A stretch of 64,000 nucleotides of DNA from Isoetes taiwanensis. Taxonomy: Eukaryota; Streptophyta; Lycopodiopsida; Isoetales; Isoetaceae. The position numbers and the translations under genes were made by a program. Positions within the stretch are counted from its first letter, which is position 1. Every line of letters starts with the position of its first letter. The notes below the pieces were generated by a model. It was not told the origin of the DNA. It ran no database searches and was given only the letters and a program-made list of their open reading frames with translations. Where the stretch lies: NCBI GenBank assembly GCA_021234155.1, contig JAJEKV010000027.1:4090623-4154622 (forward strand), given 5' to 3'. Shown piece by piece: positions 21,036 through 31,311 of this stretch.

Positions 21036-21103
21036 TTGTATGGGGGATTTGAACCCTGGTCATTGACCCCCCAACCCCCCATTCTAACCACTAGACCAAG
21101 AAT
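21036..21103 (-). other. tRNA-like sequence in the H left arm (Pol III A and B boxes)
   Basis: On the minus strand the segment reads TTGGTCTAGTGGTTAGAA, a good A box (TGGTCTAGTGG fits TRGYNNARNNG), then GGGTTCAAATCCCCC, a near-consensus B box (GGTTCAAATCC). The anticodon arm is degenerate (runs of G), so it is not a working tRNA gene. The same segment is in the H right arm. Confidence 0.6.
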
Positions 21104-21184
21104 TAATTGTATGAATAATTTATGTTTCAAATATACTTAAGGGTAACAATCCAGTTAAGATAAAATACAGTATAACATTCTAAC

Positions 21185-21440
21185 TAGTTCAAAAGAGTTC
21201 TAGAATGTTCTGGAAGGCTCTAGAAAGTTCTAGAATCTTCTAGAAAGTTCCAAAATATTCTAGAAAATTCTAGAACATAAGAGAATCTGGGGGGAATGCT
21301 CGAGAATATAGGATTCCATGGGAAGGTAAGAGAATATAGGGAAATACTTCCAGAAAGTTCTAGGATATTTTGAAAGTCTCAGAATGTTTCAGAAAGTCTT
21401 AGAATGTTCCAGAAAGCCTTAGAATGTTCTAAAAAGTTCT
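21185..21440. promoter_or_regulatory. TTCTAGAA array resembling heat-shock elements, H left arm
   Basis: Dense alternating TTC and GAA modules. At 21,228-21,250 five modules follow in perfect 5-bp steps (TTC-GAA-TTC-GAA-TTC), the geometry of an HSF-binding heat-shock element. The array continues as TTCCAGAA and TTCTAGAA words. Whether HSF binds is inference. Confidence 0.45.
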
Positions 21441-22933
21441 AGAATGTAAAGGAATCCAAGAGAATCTAACGGAATCTAGGAAAATATTTACAAGCCTAAG
21501 GGAATCTCTTAAAATCTAGGGGATCTAAGGGAATCTTCATAAAATCTAAGGCAATCTAGGAAAATGTTGATGAAATCTTAGAGTATCTAAGGAAATCTTT
21601 ATAGAATCTCTTTGAATCTCATATAATGTAAGGGAACCTAAGGCAATCTCATAAAATCTAAAGGGATCTAAGGGAATCTAAGGGGATCGTCATAGAATCT
21701 TGGAGAATCTACGGAAATCTAATGGAATCTAGAGGGAATCTTATAAAATTTAGAGGAATCTCCACGAAACCTCCAAGAGAACCTTGGTAGAATCTTAGAG
21801 AATCTATGAATTTAGAGTATTCTCAAGACATTCTTTTAGAATGTAGGGCATGACAAGAACTTGCAGCATAGGAACATGCTAAAACTCGAACATGCACCGT
21901 AGGACGCATTAAATTTCTTGTATATATATATAAATTCTACTAGGCTGCTCTGCTTCTCTTTATGATCATATGTGGTTTGGAATGGTAAGTTGGTCTATGA
22001 TTATGCAAATGGTCTTAGACTATTGCCTGCTGAATTCACAGGATATATGACTCTTGGTAAATAGGTTGACCTTGATCCTTGTCTGGCTTTACTATTAATT
22101 TTTGGTTCTAACTCTGGTTCTATTTTTCGCTATGCTCAATTATTGTTAACCAGTCCCTGGTTATGTAATGGTTGTTAGACTGTCACCTGAAGAAACAGCA
22201 GTACATATTACTATTGAGGAGCTAGTTGATCCTGCTCATAGTCTTGTTACTTTTTGTTTTGACACCACGCATCTTGCTACTTTTAGTTCTGGCACCAAGC
22301 ATATTGTAATGGTTAGGTTTTACTGGAAATGCATATATTCTACAATCAATTGGTGATGTATTGTTGGTACTCCCTGGATGGGGCCGTGTTTACCTGGGTG
22401 TCCATTCTACTTGTGTAAATACAGTGATGATGTAAGATAATATTAAGCTCTCTAGCATCTTCAAAGGTTCGTGAGATATGTGTCTCCTTGTTTACTATAT
22501 GGCAACATTTTTATCCTTGCTATTTTATGTTAAACATATTGCGTAGTGGTTAGCTTTATATTCCATTATTTGTGGCCATCGAATTTTTAATAATTTGCTA
22601 ACCCTAATATGGCATTTTGCGAAGTCGAATGCCCTAATTCTTTAGCCGGGAGCGTATGCTGATACACCTTTGATTCATGACATGGCGCCAAGACAAATGG
22701 CAACTACGGCTGGATATTAGGTCACAATCTGTTTGTGGCTAGACTAGTTGGCCTTAAATCCGACCTTGGATCTATACAGTTATGGGTCAATGGCTCAGAT
22801 CATGATTTATCAGTCTTGTAACCAAGACTTGATGTATTCGTTATGCATTAAGCTATTAGGTAATGTTAATTACTTTCTTAGTGGCTCTACTATAAATGAA
22901 TGCACTTCTGATCATATTTTCTCAGGTTTTAAA

Positions 22934-23256
22934 ATGGTCAAGGCCCCGAAGGCTCCCCGAACAAAGGTCCGACTAGAGGAAAGCTTATTGATGTACTCGT
23001 ATAGGGGCATTGAGCACCCCAGCCCACAGCCTTCAAAAGCACAATTGCTTGAGTTGTGTAGGATACACAAGGTGGATCCTAATGGGAAAACTGCATGCAC
23101 TATCACTCAGTTTATTCCCAATTTGCAGCCATGTGCAAATACTTCCAAAGCTAAGGAAATTCCTCAAGGAAAATCCCCTTTGAAAATGTTCGGTTTGTTG
23201 CTGATTCTTGTGAGGAAGAGGACGATCTCTCAGATGAGGAAATTCAGCTCAATCAG
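22934..23256 (+). CDS. PLE unit 1 exon 1: AT-hook-like and SAP-like N-terminus
   Basis: First coding exon, about 107 codons, start ATG after TTTTAAA. The cleaner copy in unit 3 begins MAGRPEGSQNKG, where GRP.GS.NK is an AT-hook-like core, followed by a SAP-like pair of helices (GKLIDVLRRAGI ... SKAQLLELCRIHKV) and an acidic tail ending SDEEIQLNQ. The exon ends CAG|GTTTAC in phase 0. AT-hooks bind the minor groove of AT-rich DNA and SAP motifs bind AT-rich scaffold DNA, which fits an element found in (TA)n; that role is inferred. This copy differs from unit 3 around the AT-hook and has a local frame change, with differences at CTG/CAG triplets. Confidence 0.65.
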
Positions 23257-24661
23257 GTTTACCATATGCTCTCAGTATTAATATTTCATTATCAGTATTT
23301 CCTTTGTATGATTTGCCTGGATCTATTGTTCTTAAGCAGTAAGTTCCATTGTTAGAATGTTTTTTTGTGACCTGGTAATAGTGTTGCTTATTGCTTCCAT
23401 CTTAAAATTTTTTGATGCTGGTGAGCATTTTACCATATAATTCTAATGTGGACGTCTGAGTGCATAAATTAAATGGATTTTCCTTAACATTATATTATCA
23501 TAATACATATTATTTCCTTGTACTTTGGTCCGGATCTGTTATTGTTTATGGTAGCACTGAAATGACATCTGCATAAGAATAATCTGGCCTGCTTAGGGTC
23601 TGACTTGGAATACATTCCTACCCTGATGTATAAGGCAATATCCTGATTCTACTACTTTCTTTTCTTTATGGTTTGTTGTAATATGTTTCTAAATAATTTA
23701 GAGTGATGCTTTCTTTTTGGCTCTGGTCTTTGGGTGGTGCAGCTACATGTGTAGGTCTTGAGGCATATTGTGGTATAATAAGGTTATTATAGATGGATGG
23801 ATCTAACCTGCAAAACCTTGTTCTGCATATTTGTTGTTGTTCTGCATAGTTATTGTAGATAGAATGATCTAACCTGCAAAACCCGGTTGCTGTTCTGCAT
23901 GATAATTGTTTTTCTCTCCCATTTAATCTCTTTATCTGTTATTATTTCCTGCTTTAATCTATGTCTTTAAAATCAGAAAATCCTGGTATATTGTCTATGT
24001 TTATGACTCATCCTGCCACTTGCATATTTGATTGCTGATATTTAAGGAATCGTAACATGACTAAACATGTTTCTGCCAGTATAAATATCCAGTTTTGCTC
24101 ATTTGGGTAAAGGGCTAATAGCCAAGGATGTTTTCTGCTTACCTGCTAGTCAATTTCAGAATTACCCAGTAGGCTAATGTCTGATTTGTTTGACTGCAGG
24201 TAACCAAACATCCTTCTCCCAATCTCGTATGGTTGTGGTTTGATGGTACACTTTGTTGACATATCTCAGTTTCACAAGACTTATATTCTACTGTTATTGT
24301 TTTAAGTTCTCTAATTCTTAGAACTCTCCAAAGGTATTTACCTCTCAATTGGGAAAAGTTTGTATTCAATACTTGTAATAATAAGTTTACTTTTATATCT
24401 GATCTAAATCTCCAAGGCTTCCCCTCTGGGGTCAGATAAGTCCAGTAGTTGTTACTACTTGGATGATTAGTCAAACCTTTAGTTTTTTCTAGTTTGGTTT
24501 TTTCTAGTCTTGTCTATATATCACACGATTTCTGATCACTGGTCTTACCAGTGTGGGCCTTGGAGATTCTCTCAAAATCTTGTTTTAGTCTTGCATTTAT
24601 TATAATCTTCTTAGTAATTTATCTTCTATTTTTAATTCTATAATTTGCCTTGATTTTATAG
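23257..24661 (+). other. Intron 1 of PLE unit 1
   Basis: GT donor after CAATCAG and AG acceptor after a T-rich run (GATTTTATAG|GAAGGGG), 1,405 nt, phase 0. The exon-1 donor context is conserved in the second PLE lineage (X1, X2). Contains a direct repeat of ATCTAACCTGCAAAACC at about 23,800 and 23,870. An open frame on the opposite strand (24,139-24,474) recurs in all three units but has no recognised domain. Confidence 0.65.
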
Positions 24662-26203
24662 GAAGGGGCAACCATTAATATTGACCCCATCACTTTGAAG
24701 GTCTGTAACCAGCAGACTAATTATCAGCAACAGCTTACAAACAGGCCTGGTTGGTACAAAGAAATAGGTGCATATGGGTATGCTGCTGCAGGCATTACTG
24801 CTCCCAATAAGGCAGTTCAGACTGTTCTTGGTTGCATTATGCTAAAGGATCTACATAAAGTTTTCATCACCAAGGAATGTGAACTGAATGAGGGTGGTAT
24901 CTCTGCCATTTTATTTCTTGGATTTGACAGAATGTTACAGTTGGTCTGCAGTTTTAAATCACAGGATTTTGATCATTGCAGAGATTTGATTGAACAAGCC
25001 TATCTGATCCTTCCTGCTGCACATATCCTTGATGATACAAATGATGTTTTCGACATTTTAGCATTCATTAAGGGCCTGACTATCCTTGAGAGTGCCAATT
25101 CATTAAAGATCTCTTATCCTCCTAATGACTCTGAGGTTTCTGCCCCTAATGTTTCTGAAAATTCTACTCCCCTGCTTGATAACTGTCTGTTTGATTTAAA
25201 CATGATCCCTATTATGGAACAGACTCCTGATGTGATTATTCCAGTAAGAGAGGATACCAGTAAGGAAGATATGGTCAAATTGGAACTGCTTAAGTATAAT
25301 CTCAAAGAGTTGAATCTCTTTAACTGTGGACCTTTCCCCATCATGACCAGTAGGAATGTTGAGATACATGGTGAACAGTTCCAGCATACACTCTGGAATA
25401 GTAAAAATCTGGGTGTTATTGCTCCTATCAGTAAGGAGTCTCTGATCATGTTGGCACGCCTGCAAAAAGATGAGGTTCTTAAGGCTGAAAGTAATGCTTT
25501 GTCCTTCAACAAACCATTTAAAAGGATTGATTACAAGTTCCCCTTCAAGTTAGACTTTCTTGGAAGGACATGTGAATTAGGCAATGGCCTCTTTGTTGGA
25601 CAAAAAGGGCATATGGCCAAAGTGGAAGAAAAAAGGATAGACTTTTACCTCAAGAAGATCTGGCGTACCTATTGCCCCTTTGTAAAGTGCAACTGTGACA
25701 AGATTTCAGACAAGAAGTGCCCTGATAATATCACTTAGTTTGATCATTTGCTGTGGCATATGCTCAATAATCTTGAGAAAATATGGCCTAATGATGCCAT
25801 TCACATCAGGTTTGCTCGGTTTTCTACCTTTTTAGCATCTGAACCAATTAAATCAGTGGTACTGGCATATATTGGATATCTGGCTATCAGGAAAATCATG
25901 ATTGATATGACTCATAAGTTTGCTGAAACGGGTGGAAATGTCAATTATGACTTCAAACAGCAATTTGGAAGCTACAAAGTGATTGACATTCTGGAGAAGA
26001 CTATTAAACCTGTGTCATTTTTGTATGCACATCAGCATGACAATGCTAGTTTTGGATACTTACCCAGCAGGAAAAGGACTCAATCCAATAATACCATGGC
26101 AAGTGGTATACTGAGGCCTCCTAAATTGTCCAAAAGTTCTGCTAGTTCCAGTGCCACTAGTCGTGTTACTAACATTGGGGAGAATTCGAATATCAAATTC
26201 TAG
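24662..26203 (+). pseudogene. PLE unit 1 exon 2: unknown ORF1 protein
   Basis: About 513 codons in phase 0 with exon 1. The protein begins EGATINIDPITLKVCN and contains GWYKEIGAYGYAAAG, a predicted helical segment around FLGFDRMLQLVCSF, WRTYCPFVKCNCDKISDKKCP (a Cys cluster), a hydrophobic segment IKSVVLAYIGYLAIRK, and a Ser-rich basic tail (SKSSASSSATSR). I recognise no named domain; it is not a GIY-YIG nuclease. It ends at TAG, 39 nt before the next donor, and the same stop-then-donor layout is in PLE-A, so the stop looks genuine. This copy carries one internal stop that unit 2 lacks. Confidence 0.7.
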
Positions 26204-26242
26204 TCTGATTTTCGGTACTGAGATTGCAAGCTTCTAGAAAAG

Positions 26243-26364
26243 GTAGTTGTTTTAAATATCTTTACTTATTAGGCCACAGTGCCTTTATACTCCCCTTAAA
26301 CTTTATGGGTTTTTTTACCCAACTTGCACAGATTTAATGACTTTGGTTTCTGTTTATACTGCAG
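26243..26364 (+). other. Intron 2 of PLE unit 1
   Basis: Donor GAAAAG|GTAGTT and a strong acceptor (TTTCTGTTTATACTGCAG|AAC), 122 nt. It lies downstream of the ORF1 stop, so normal splicing would place exon 3 in the 3' part of an ORF1 message. The donor context is shared with PLE-A. Confidence 0.6.
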
Positions 26365-28436
26365 AACAAAAAATATAGGGTCCTCACTACAAGAGCGGAT
26401 GGTAGGAGAAAGCTGCAAGTTATCAAAGAAAAACAAAAAAATAAATATGTTCACTTTTCTTACTTTTCAAAAGTTTTAGATAAGATCAAGTTTGCTGATG
26501 TATTCAGATCTGTCCTTATAAGGTATTTTGGTAATACTGGCCAGGAGATTTGGCAAACTACTATTTTTGGTTGGCGGTATTCGTCTAACCTTAAGGACAT
26601 TTTCTACAAGCCTAAGTTGATCTTTGCTGAATCTACTCTATGTAATTGCCCTTGTGGCATTCCTGGTTTAAAGAAATACATAGATCCTTGCATTGGTCAC
26701 ATTAGGACCACGGATTTGAAGATTGTGCATAATAAAACTTTAAGAAATTGGTTTTCCCTTGGACTTAATCACATCCCGGATTTCCCTTTTACTTTAGAAA
26801 GATTCAAGCTGGAAATGTTTGAAACTGTTGAGCAGTTTTTTGATGTGCACAGGATTGCATTGATGGAGGTTGATATGAGCATCATTGATGAATGTAAAAA
26901 TACACTTCTGAAAGAAACTAAATGGCTTGCAAAGGCCTTTATTGGGAAAAATGCTGGTTGCCAGAAGAAGTTTCATATTCTAGATGAGAAGGTTTGTAAA
27001 AACATTAATTGGTTAGTTGATAACATATACATTGCTGCAGTGGATAAAGCAGCCAATAATCCGTCTTTTATTTGCCCAGTACATATCAGGGAAGCTGCTA
27101 CTAAAAGGCTCAATAGCTCTGATTTCTCCAAATGTTGTATTGGACAGGAACAATTGGTTAATAATATCTTGGAAGATATTAGAGGATTGCTGGGAGATGG
27201 CCACTATTCAAGCACCAACTTGCCTTACCTTTTGGGCTTATTCAAAGCACACAAAGCGGATTATAGGTGGATTACTAATGCCCATGAAACCATTTTTTCC
27301 ACTGTTGCTTCTATTTTGGCTGCTGGATTCAATCTCATTACAGAGATATGGCCCTCTATCTGCTGGGATAAATGCAAGGCTGCAAACATGTTCATGGCCA
27401 ACAAAATTAGGGCTTCATTTATGGTCAATTCTATATATGATGTGGTATGTAATCTACCATCAAAGATTTCTGATGTGTTTGTTGCTGATATCAATAAGTG
27501 CTATGAGAATATCCCACTAGAGGGTGATGATGGCATTTGCCATATTTTGGAAGATGTCATTAAATTAGCTTGGAACTATAAGAAGAAGGAAAATGCTGAG
27601 ACTGACATGTGGTATCACATTAACAATGATGGTAGTGCTGCTGTTGTATGGAAATCCAAAATTCCTGATGATAATTACTGGGCAAGGCTAAACAAAGATA
27701 CCTTCACTCAATTAAATAATTGGCTGCTGAACAATTGCTTTTTGGCCATGTATAATGGAATATGGAGGCAGACTAAAGGCATCCCAATGGGATTCGCATC
27801 AAGCCCTGGATGGTGCAACATGTATTTGGCCCGGGTTTGAATTCGTGTTTATTATGGGACTAATCTCACTTGGGGAATTACATATGGTCACGATTTCAAA
27901 GAACACCTTTCGCTATATGGATGATATTTTAGGGATTAACAATCCTCATATCGAGGTAGTTTGGGCATTGAGGAATGTGGAAATGACTACATGCGCTTTT
28001 ATAATCCAAGCTTTTGGTTATTAAAGATGAGACCACATATGATACAGATAGTGCTTCTTTTGGCAGAAAAGCAGATTTTCTTAATATGAGCATCGAAGTT
28101 TTTGCTCCACATCTTGGAGTATATGCTACATATAGATATGACAAAAGATGTAAACTTCCTTTTGCTGTTTCAAGGTTTATTCATGCTTGCAGCTGTCGGC
28201 CGTATTTAATGGCCTGCAATGTTATTCTTTCCCAAATACAGCCCTATTTGTATGTGCATAACAATCCTGTCAGAGCTGCTAGTGATATATTGGGACTCAT
28301 GAACACCTTTATTAGCAATGGCTTCAATAAGAAAGATGTTTGGAACAAGGTCACCAAGGTTTTAAATGAGCAGACGTTTCCAGGCCTTAATTACGACATC
28401 AGAATCCTCATTTTTGAGCTCAATAGGTATAGGTAA
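26365..28436 (+). pseudogene. PLE unit 1 exon 3: reverse transcriptase
   Basis: About 690 codons in phase 0. Landmarks in order: WRYSSNLKDIFYKP; CNCPCGIPG; GHIRTTDLKIVHNKTLRNW; VDKAANNPSFICP; LPYLLGLFKAHKADYRWI (fingers); VADINKCYENIP (motif A Asp, about residue 375); KGIPMGFASSP (motif B, about 470); RYMDDILGINN (motif C Asp-Asp, about 515); thumb region with SRFIHACSCRPYL; stop after NRYR. These match the PLE families with GHV.TGDL, DKAANN and FRYIDDVLSLNN blocks. There is no in-frame ATG before about codon 150, so translation must start elsewhere. One stop and a few frame changes occur in the second half, largely at CAG/CTG differences from unit 2. Confidence 0.85.
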
Positions 28437-28484
28437 GTTCTTTTCATATCAGACAAGAGGTTTAATTCCATGACTATTTTATAG

Positions 28485-28576
28485 TTGGCAGGAGGGTCCC
28501 TTTGCTAGCAAAGGGGTCCTCCGGCCTTATTTGCTAGTATATTGGACCCTATCTGCCTTCCGGAAGGAGGTAGGGA
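28485..28576 (+). other. 3' double-hairpin of PLE unit 1
   Basis: Hairpin 1 pairs GGAGG and GTCCCTTTG with CAAAGGGGT and CCTCC around a CTAG loop (14 pairs including two wobbles). Hairpin 2 pairs CCCTA and CCTTCC with GGAAGG and TAGGG. (TA)n follows immediately. E has the same structure with changed but still pairing bases. A likely role is recognition of the RNA 3' end by the RT; this is inference. Confidence 0.75.
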
Positions 28577-28593
28577 TATATATATATATATAT
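28577..28593. repeat. (TA)n spacer between PLE units 1 and 2
   Basis: Eight TA repeats exactly between the 3' hairpin of unit 1 and the start AAATTCTACTAGG of unit 2. Confidence 0.95.
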
Positions 28594-29584
28594 AAATTCT
28601 ACTAGGCTGCTCTGCTTCTCTTTATGATCATATGTGGTTTGGAATGGTAAGTTGGTCTATGATTATGCAAATGGTCTTAGACTATTGCCTGCTGGATATA
28701 TGACTCTTGGTAAATAGGTTGACCTTGATCCTTGTCTGGCTTTACTATTAATTTTTGGTTCTAACTCTGGTTCTATTTTTCGCTATGCTCAATTATTGTT
28801 AACCAGTCCCTGGTTATGTAATGGTTCTTAGATCACACCAAGAAACAAAGCAGTACATATTACTATTGAGGAGCTAGTTGATCCTGCTCATAGTCTTGTT
28901 ACTTTTTGTTTTGACACCACGATCTTGCTACTTTTAGTTCCGCACCAAGCATATTGTAATGGTTAGGTTTTACTTCGAAATGCATATATTCTACAATCAA
29001 TTGGTGATGTATTGTTGGTACTCCCTGGATGGGGCCGTGTTTACCTGGGTGTCCATTCTACTTGTGTAAATACAGTGATGATGTAAGATAATATTAAGCT
29101 CTCTAGCATCTTCAAAGGTTCGTGAGATATGTGTCTCCTTGTTTACTATATGGCAACATTTTTATCCTTGCTATTTTATGTTAAACATATTGCGTAGTGG
29201 TTAGCTTTATATTCCATTATTTGTGGCCATCGAATTTTTAATAATTTGCTAACCCTAATATGGCATTTTGCGAAGTCGAATGCCCTAATTCTTTAGCCGG
29301 GAGCGTATGCTGATACACCTTTGATTCATGACATGGCGCCAAGACAAATGGCAACTACGGCTGGATATTAGGTCACAATCTGTTACAGGCTAGACTAGTT
29401 GGCCTTAAATCCGACCTTGGATCTATACAGTTATGGGTCAATGGCTCAGATCATGATTTATCAGTCTTGTAACCAAGACTTGATGTATTCAAGTATGCAT
29501 TAAGCTATTAGGTAATGTTAATTACTTTCTTAGTGGCTCTACTATAAATGAATGCACTTCTGATCATATTTTCAGTGTTTTAAA

Positions 29585-29907
29585 ATGGTCAAGGCCCCAA
29601 GGCTCCCCAACAAAAAGGTCTGACTAGAGGAAAGCTTATTGATGTACTCAGAAGGGCTGGCATTGAGCACCCCAGCCCACAGCCTTCAAAAGCACAATTG
29701 CTTGAGTTGTGTAGGATACACAAGGTGGATCCTAATGGGAAAACTGCATGCACTATCACTCAGTTTATTCCCAATTTGCAGCCATGTGCAAATACTTCCA
29801 AAGCTAAGGAAATTCCTGCGGAAATCCCTGCTGAAAATGTTCAGTTTGTTGCTGATTCTTGTGAGGAAGAGGACGATCTCTCAGATGAGGAAATTCAGCT
29901 CAATCAG
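29585..29907 (+). pseudogene. PLE unit 2 exon 1
   Basis: Same exon as in units 1 and 3. The part from GKLIDVL.RAGIEHPSPQPSKAQLLELC to DLSDEEIQLNQ is open, but the first 15 codons differ from unit 3 and shift frame around the AT-hook-like core. Donor CAG|GTTTAC is conserved. Confidence 0.6.
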
Positions 29908-31311
29908 GTTTACCATATGCTCTCAGTATTAATATTTCATTATCAGTATTTCCTTTGTATGATTTGCCTGGATCTATTGTTCTTAAGCAGTAAGTTCCAT
30001 TGTTAGAATGTTTTTTTGTGACCTGGTAATAGTGTTGCTTATTGCTTCCATCTTAAAATTTTTTGATGCTGGTGAGCATTTTACCATATAATTCTAATGT
30101 GGACGTCTGAGTGCATAAATTAAATGGATTTTCCTTAACATTATATTATCATAATACATATTATTTCCTTGTACTTTGGTCCGGATCTGTTATTGTTTAT
30201 GGTAGCACTGAAATGACATCTGCATAAGAATAATCTGGCCTGCTTAGGGTCTGACTTGGAATACATTCCTACCCTGATGTATAAGGCAATATCCTGATTC
30301 TACTACTTTCTTTTCTTTATGGTTTGTTGTAATATGTTTCTAAATAATTTAGAGTGATGCTTTCTTTTTGGCTGGTCTTTGGGTGGTGCAGCTACATGTG
30401 TAGGTCTTGAGGCATATTGTGGTATAATAAGGTTATTATAGATGGATGGATCTAACCTGCAAAACCTTGTTCTGCATATTTGTTGTTGTTCTGCATAGTT
30501 ATTGTAGATAGAATGATCTAACCTGCAAAACCTGGTTGCTGTTCTGCATGATAATTGTTTTTCTCTCCCATTTAATCTCTTTATCTGTTATTATTTCCTG
30601 CTTTAATCTATGTCTTTAAAATCAGAAAATCCTGGTATATTGTCTATGTTTATGACTCATCCTGCCACTTGCATATTTGATTGCTGATATTTAAGGAATC
30701 GTAACATGACTAAACATGATTCTGCCAGTATAAATATCCAGTTTTGCTCATTTGGGTAAAGGGCTAATAGCCAAGGATGTTTTCTGCTTACCTGCTAGTC
30801 AATTTCAGAATTACCCAGTAGGCTAATGTCTGATTTGTTTGATCAAGCAGTAACCAAACATCCTTCTCCCAATCTCGTATGGTTGTGGTTTGATGGTACA
30901 CTTTGTTGACATATCTCAGTTTCACAAGACTTATATTCTACTGTTATTGTTTTAAGTTCTCTAATTCTTAGAACTCTCCAAAGGTATTTACCTCTCAATT
31001 GGGAAAAGTTTGTATTCAATACTTGTAATAATAAGTTTACTTTTATATCTGATCTAAATCTCCAAGGCTTCCCCTCTGGGGTCAGATAAGTCCAGTAGTT
31101 GTTACTACTTGGATGATTAGTCAAACCTTTAGTTTTTTCTAGTTTGGTTTTTTCTAGTCTTGTCTATATATCACACGATTTCTGATCACCGGTCTTACCA
31201 GTGTGGGCCTTGGAGATTCTCTCAAAATCTTGTTTTAGTCTTGCATTTATTATAATCTTCTTAGTAATTTATCTTCTATTTTTAATTCTATAATTTGCCT
31301 TGATTTTATAG

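Larger units (their letters stand above)
21932..28576 (+). mobile_element. PLE unit 1: full-length Penelope-like element
   Basis: About 6.65 kb between TA tracts, starting AAATTCTACTAGGCTGCTC. Layout: 1-kb leader, exon 1 (22,934-23,256), intron 1 (23,257-24,661), exon 2 (24,662-26,242), intron 2 (26,243-26,364), RT exon (26,365-28,436), 3' double hairpin (28,485-28,576), then (TA)n. Unit 2 follows head to tail and is nearly identical, so the array formed recently. RT motifs A (VADINKCYENIP), B (KGIPMGFASSP) and C (YMDDI) identify the family. No GIY-YIG endonuclease is visible in either ORF or downstream. A few private interruptions are present; some may be base-calling errors. Confidence 0.85.

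Noticed and set aside
21036-21103. Functional tRNA gene
   Set aside because: A and B boxes are good, but the anticodon arm is a run of G (C on the plus strand) and no acceptor stem is formed.
24139-24474. Minus-strand frame of 93-111 codons in intron 1, present in all three PLE units
   Set aside because: Conserved only because the units are near-identical; no similarity between lineages and no domain.
26365-28436. LTR-retroelement, LINE or group II intron origin for the RT
   Set aside because: No gag, integrase, protease or APE domain; motif context (GH.RTTDL, DKAANN, GIPMG..SSP, YMDDI) fits Penelope-like RTs better.
28434-28484. GT...AG pair right after the RT stop (51 nt) as a further intron
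   Set aside because: Shorter than plant introns usually are. The equivalent in E would be about 40 nt, and no coding exon follows before (TA)n.
28485-28576. Hammerhead ribozyme at the PLE 3' end
   Set aside because: PLEs can carry hammerheads, but I found no CTGATGA core paired with GAAA here. CTGATAAGTC in K (20,383) lacks the matching CGAAA arm.
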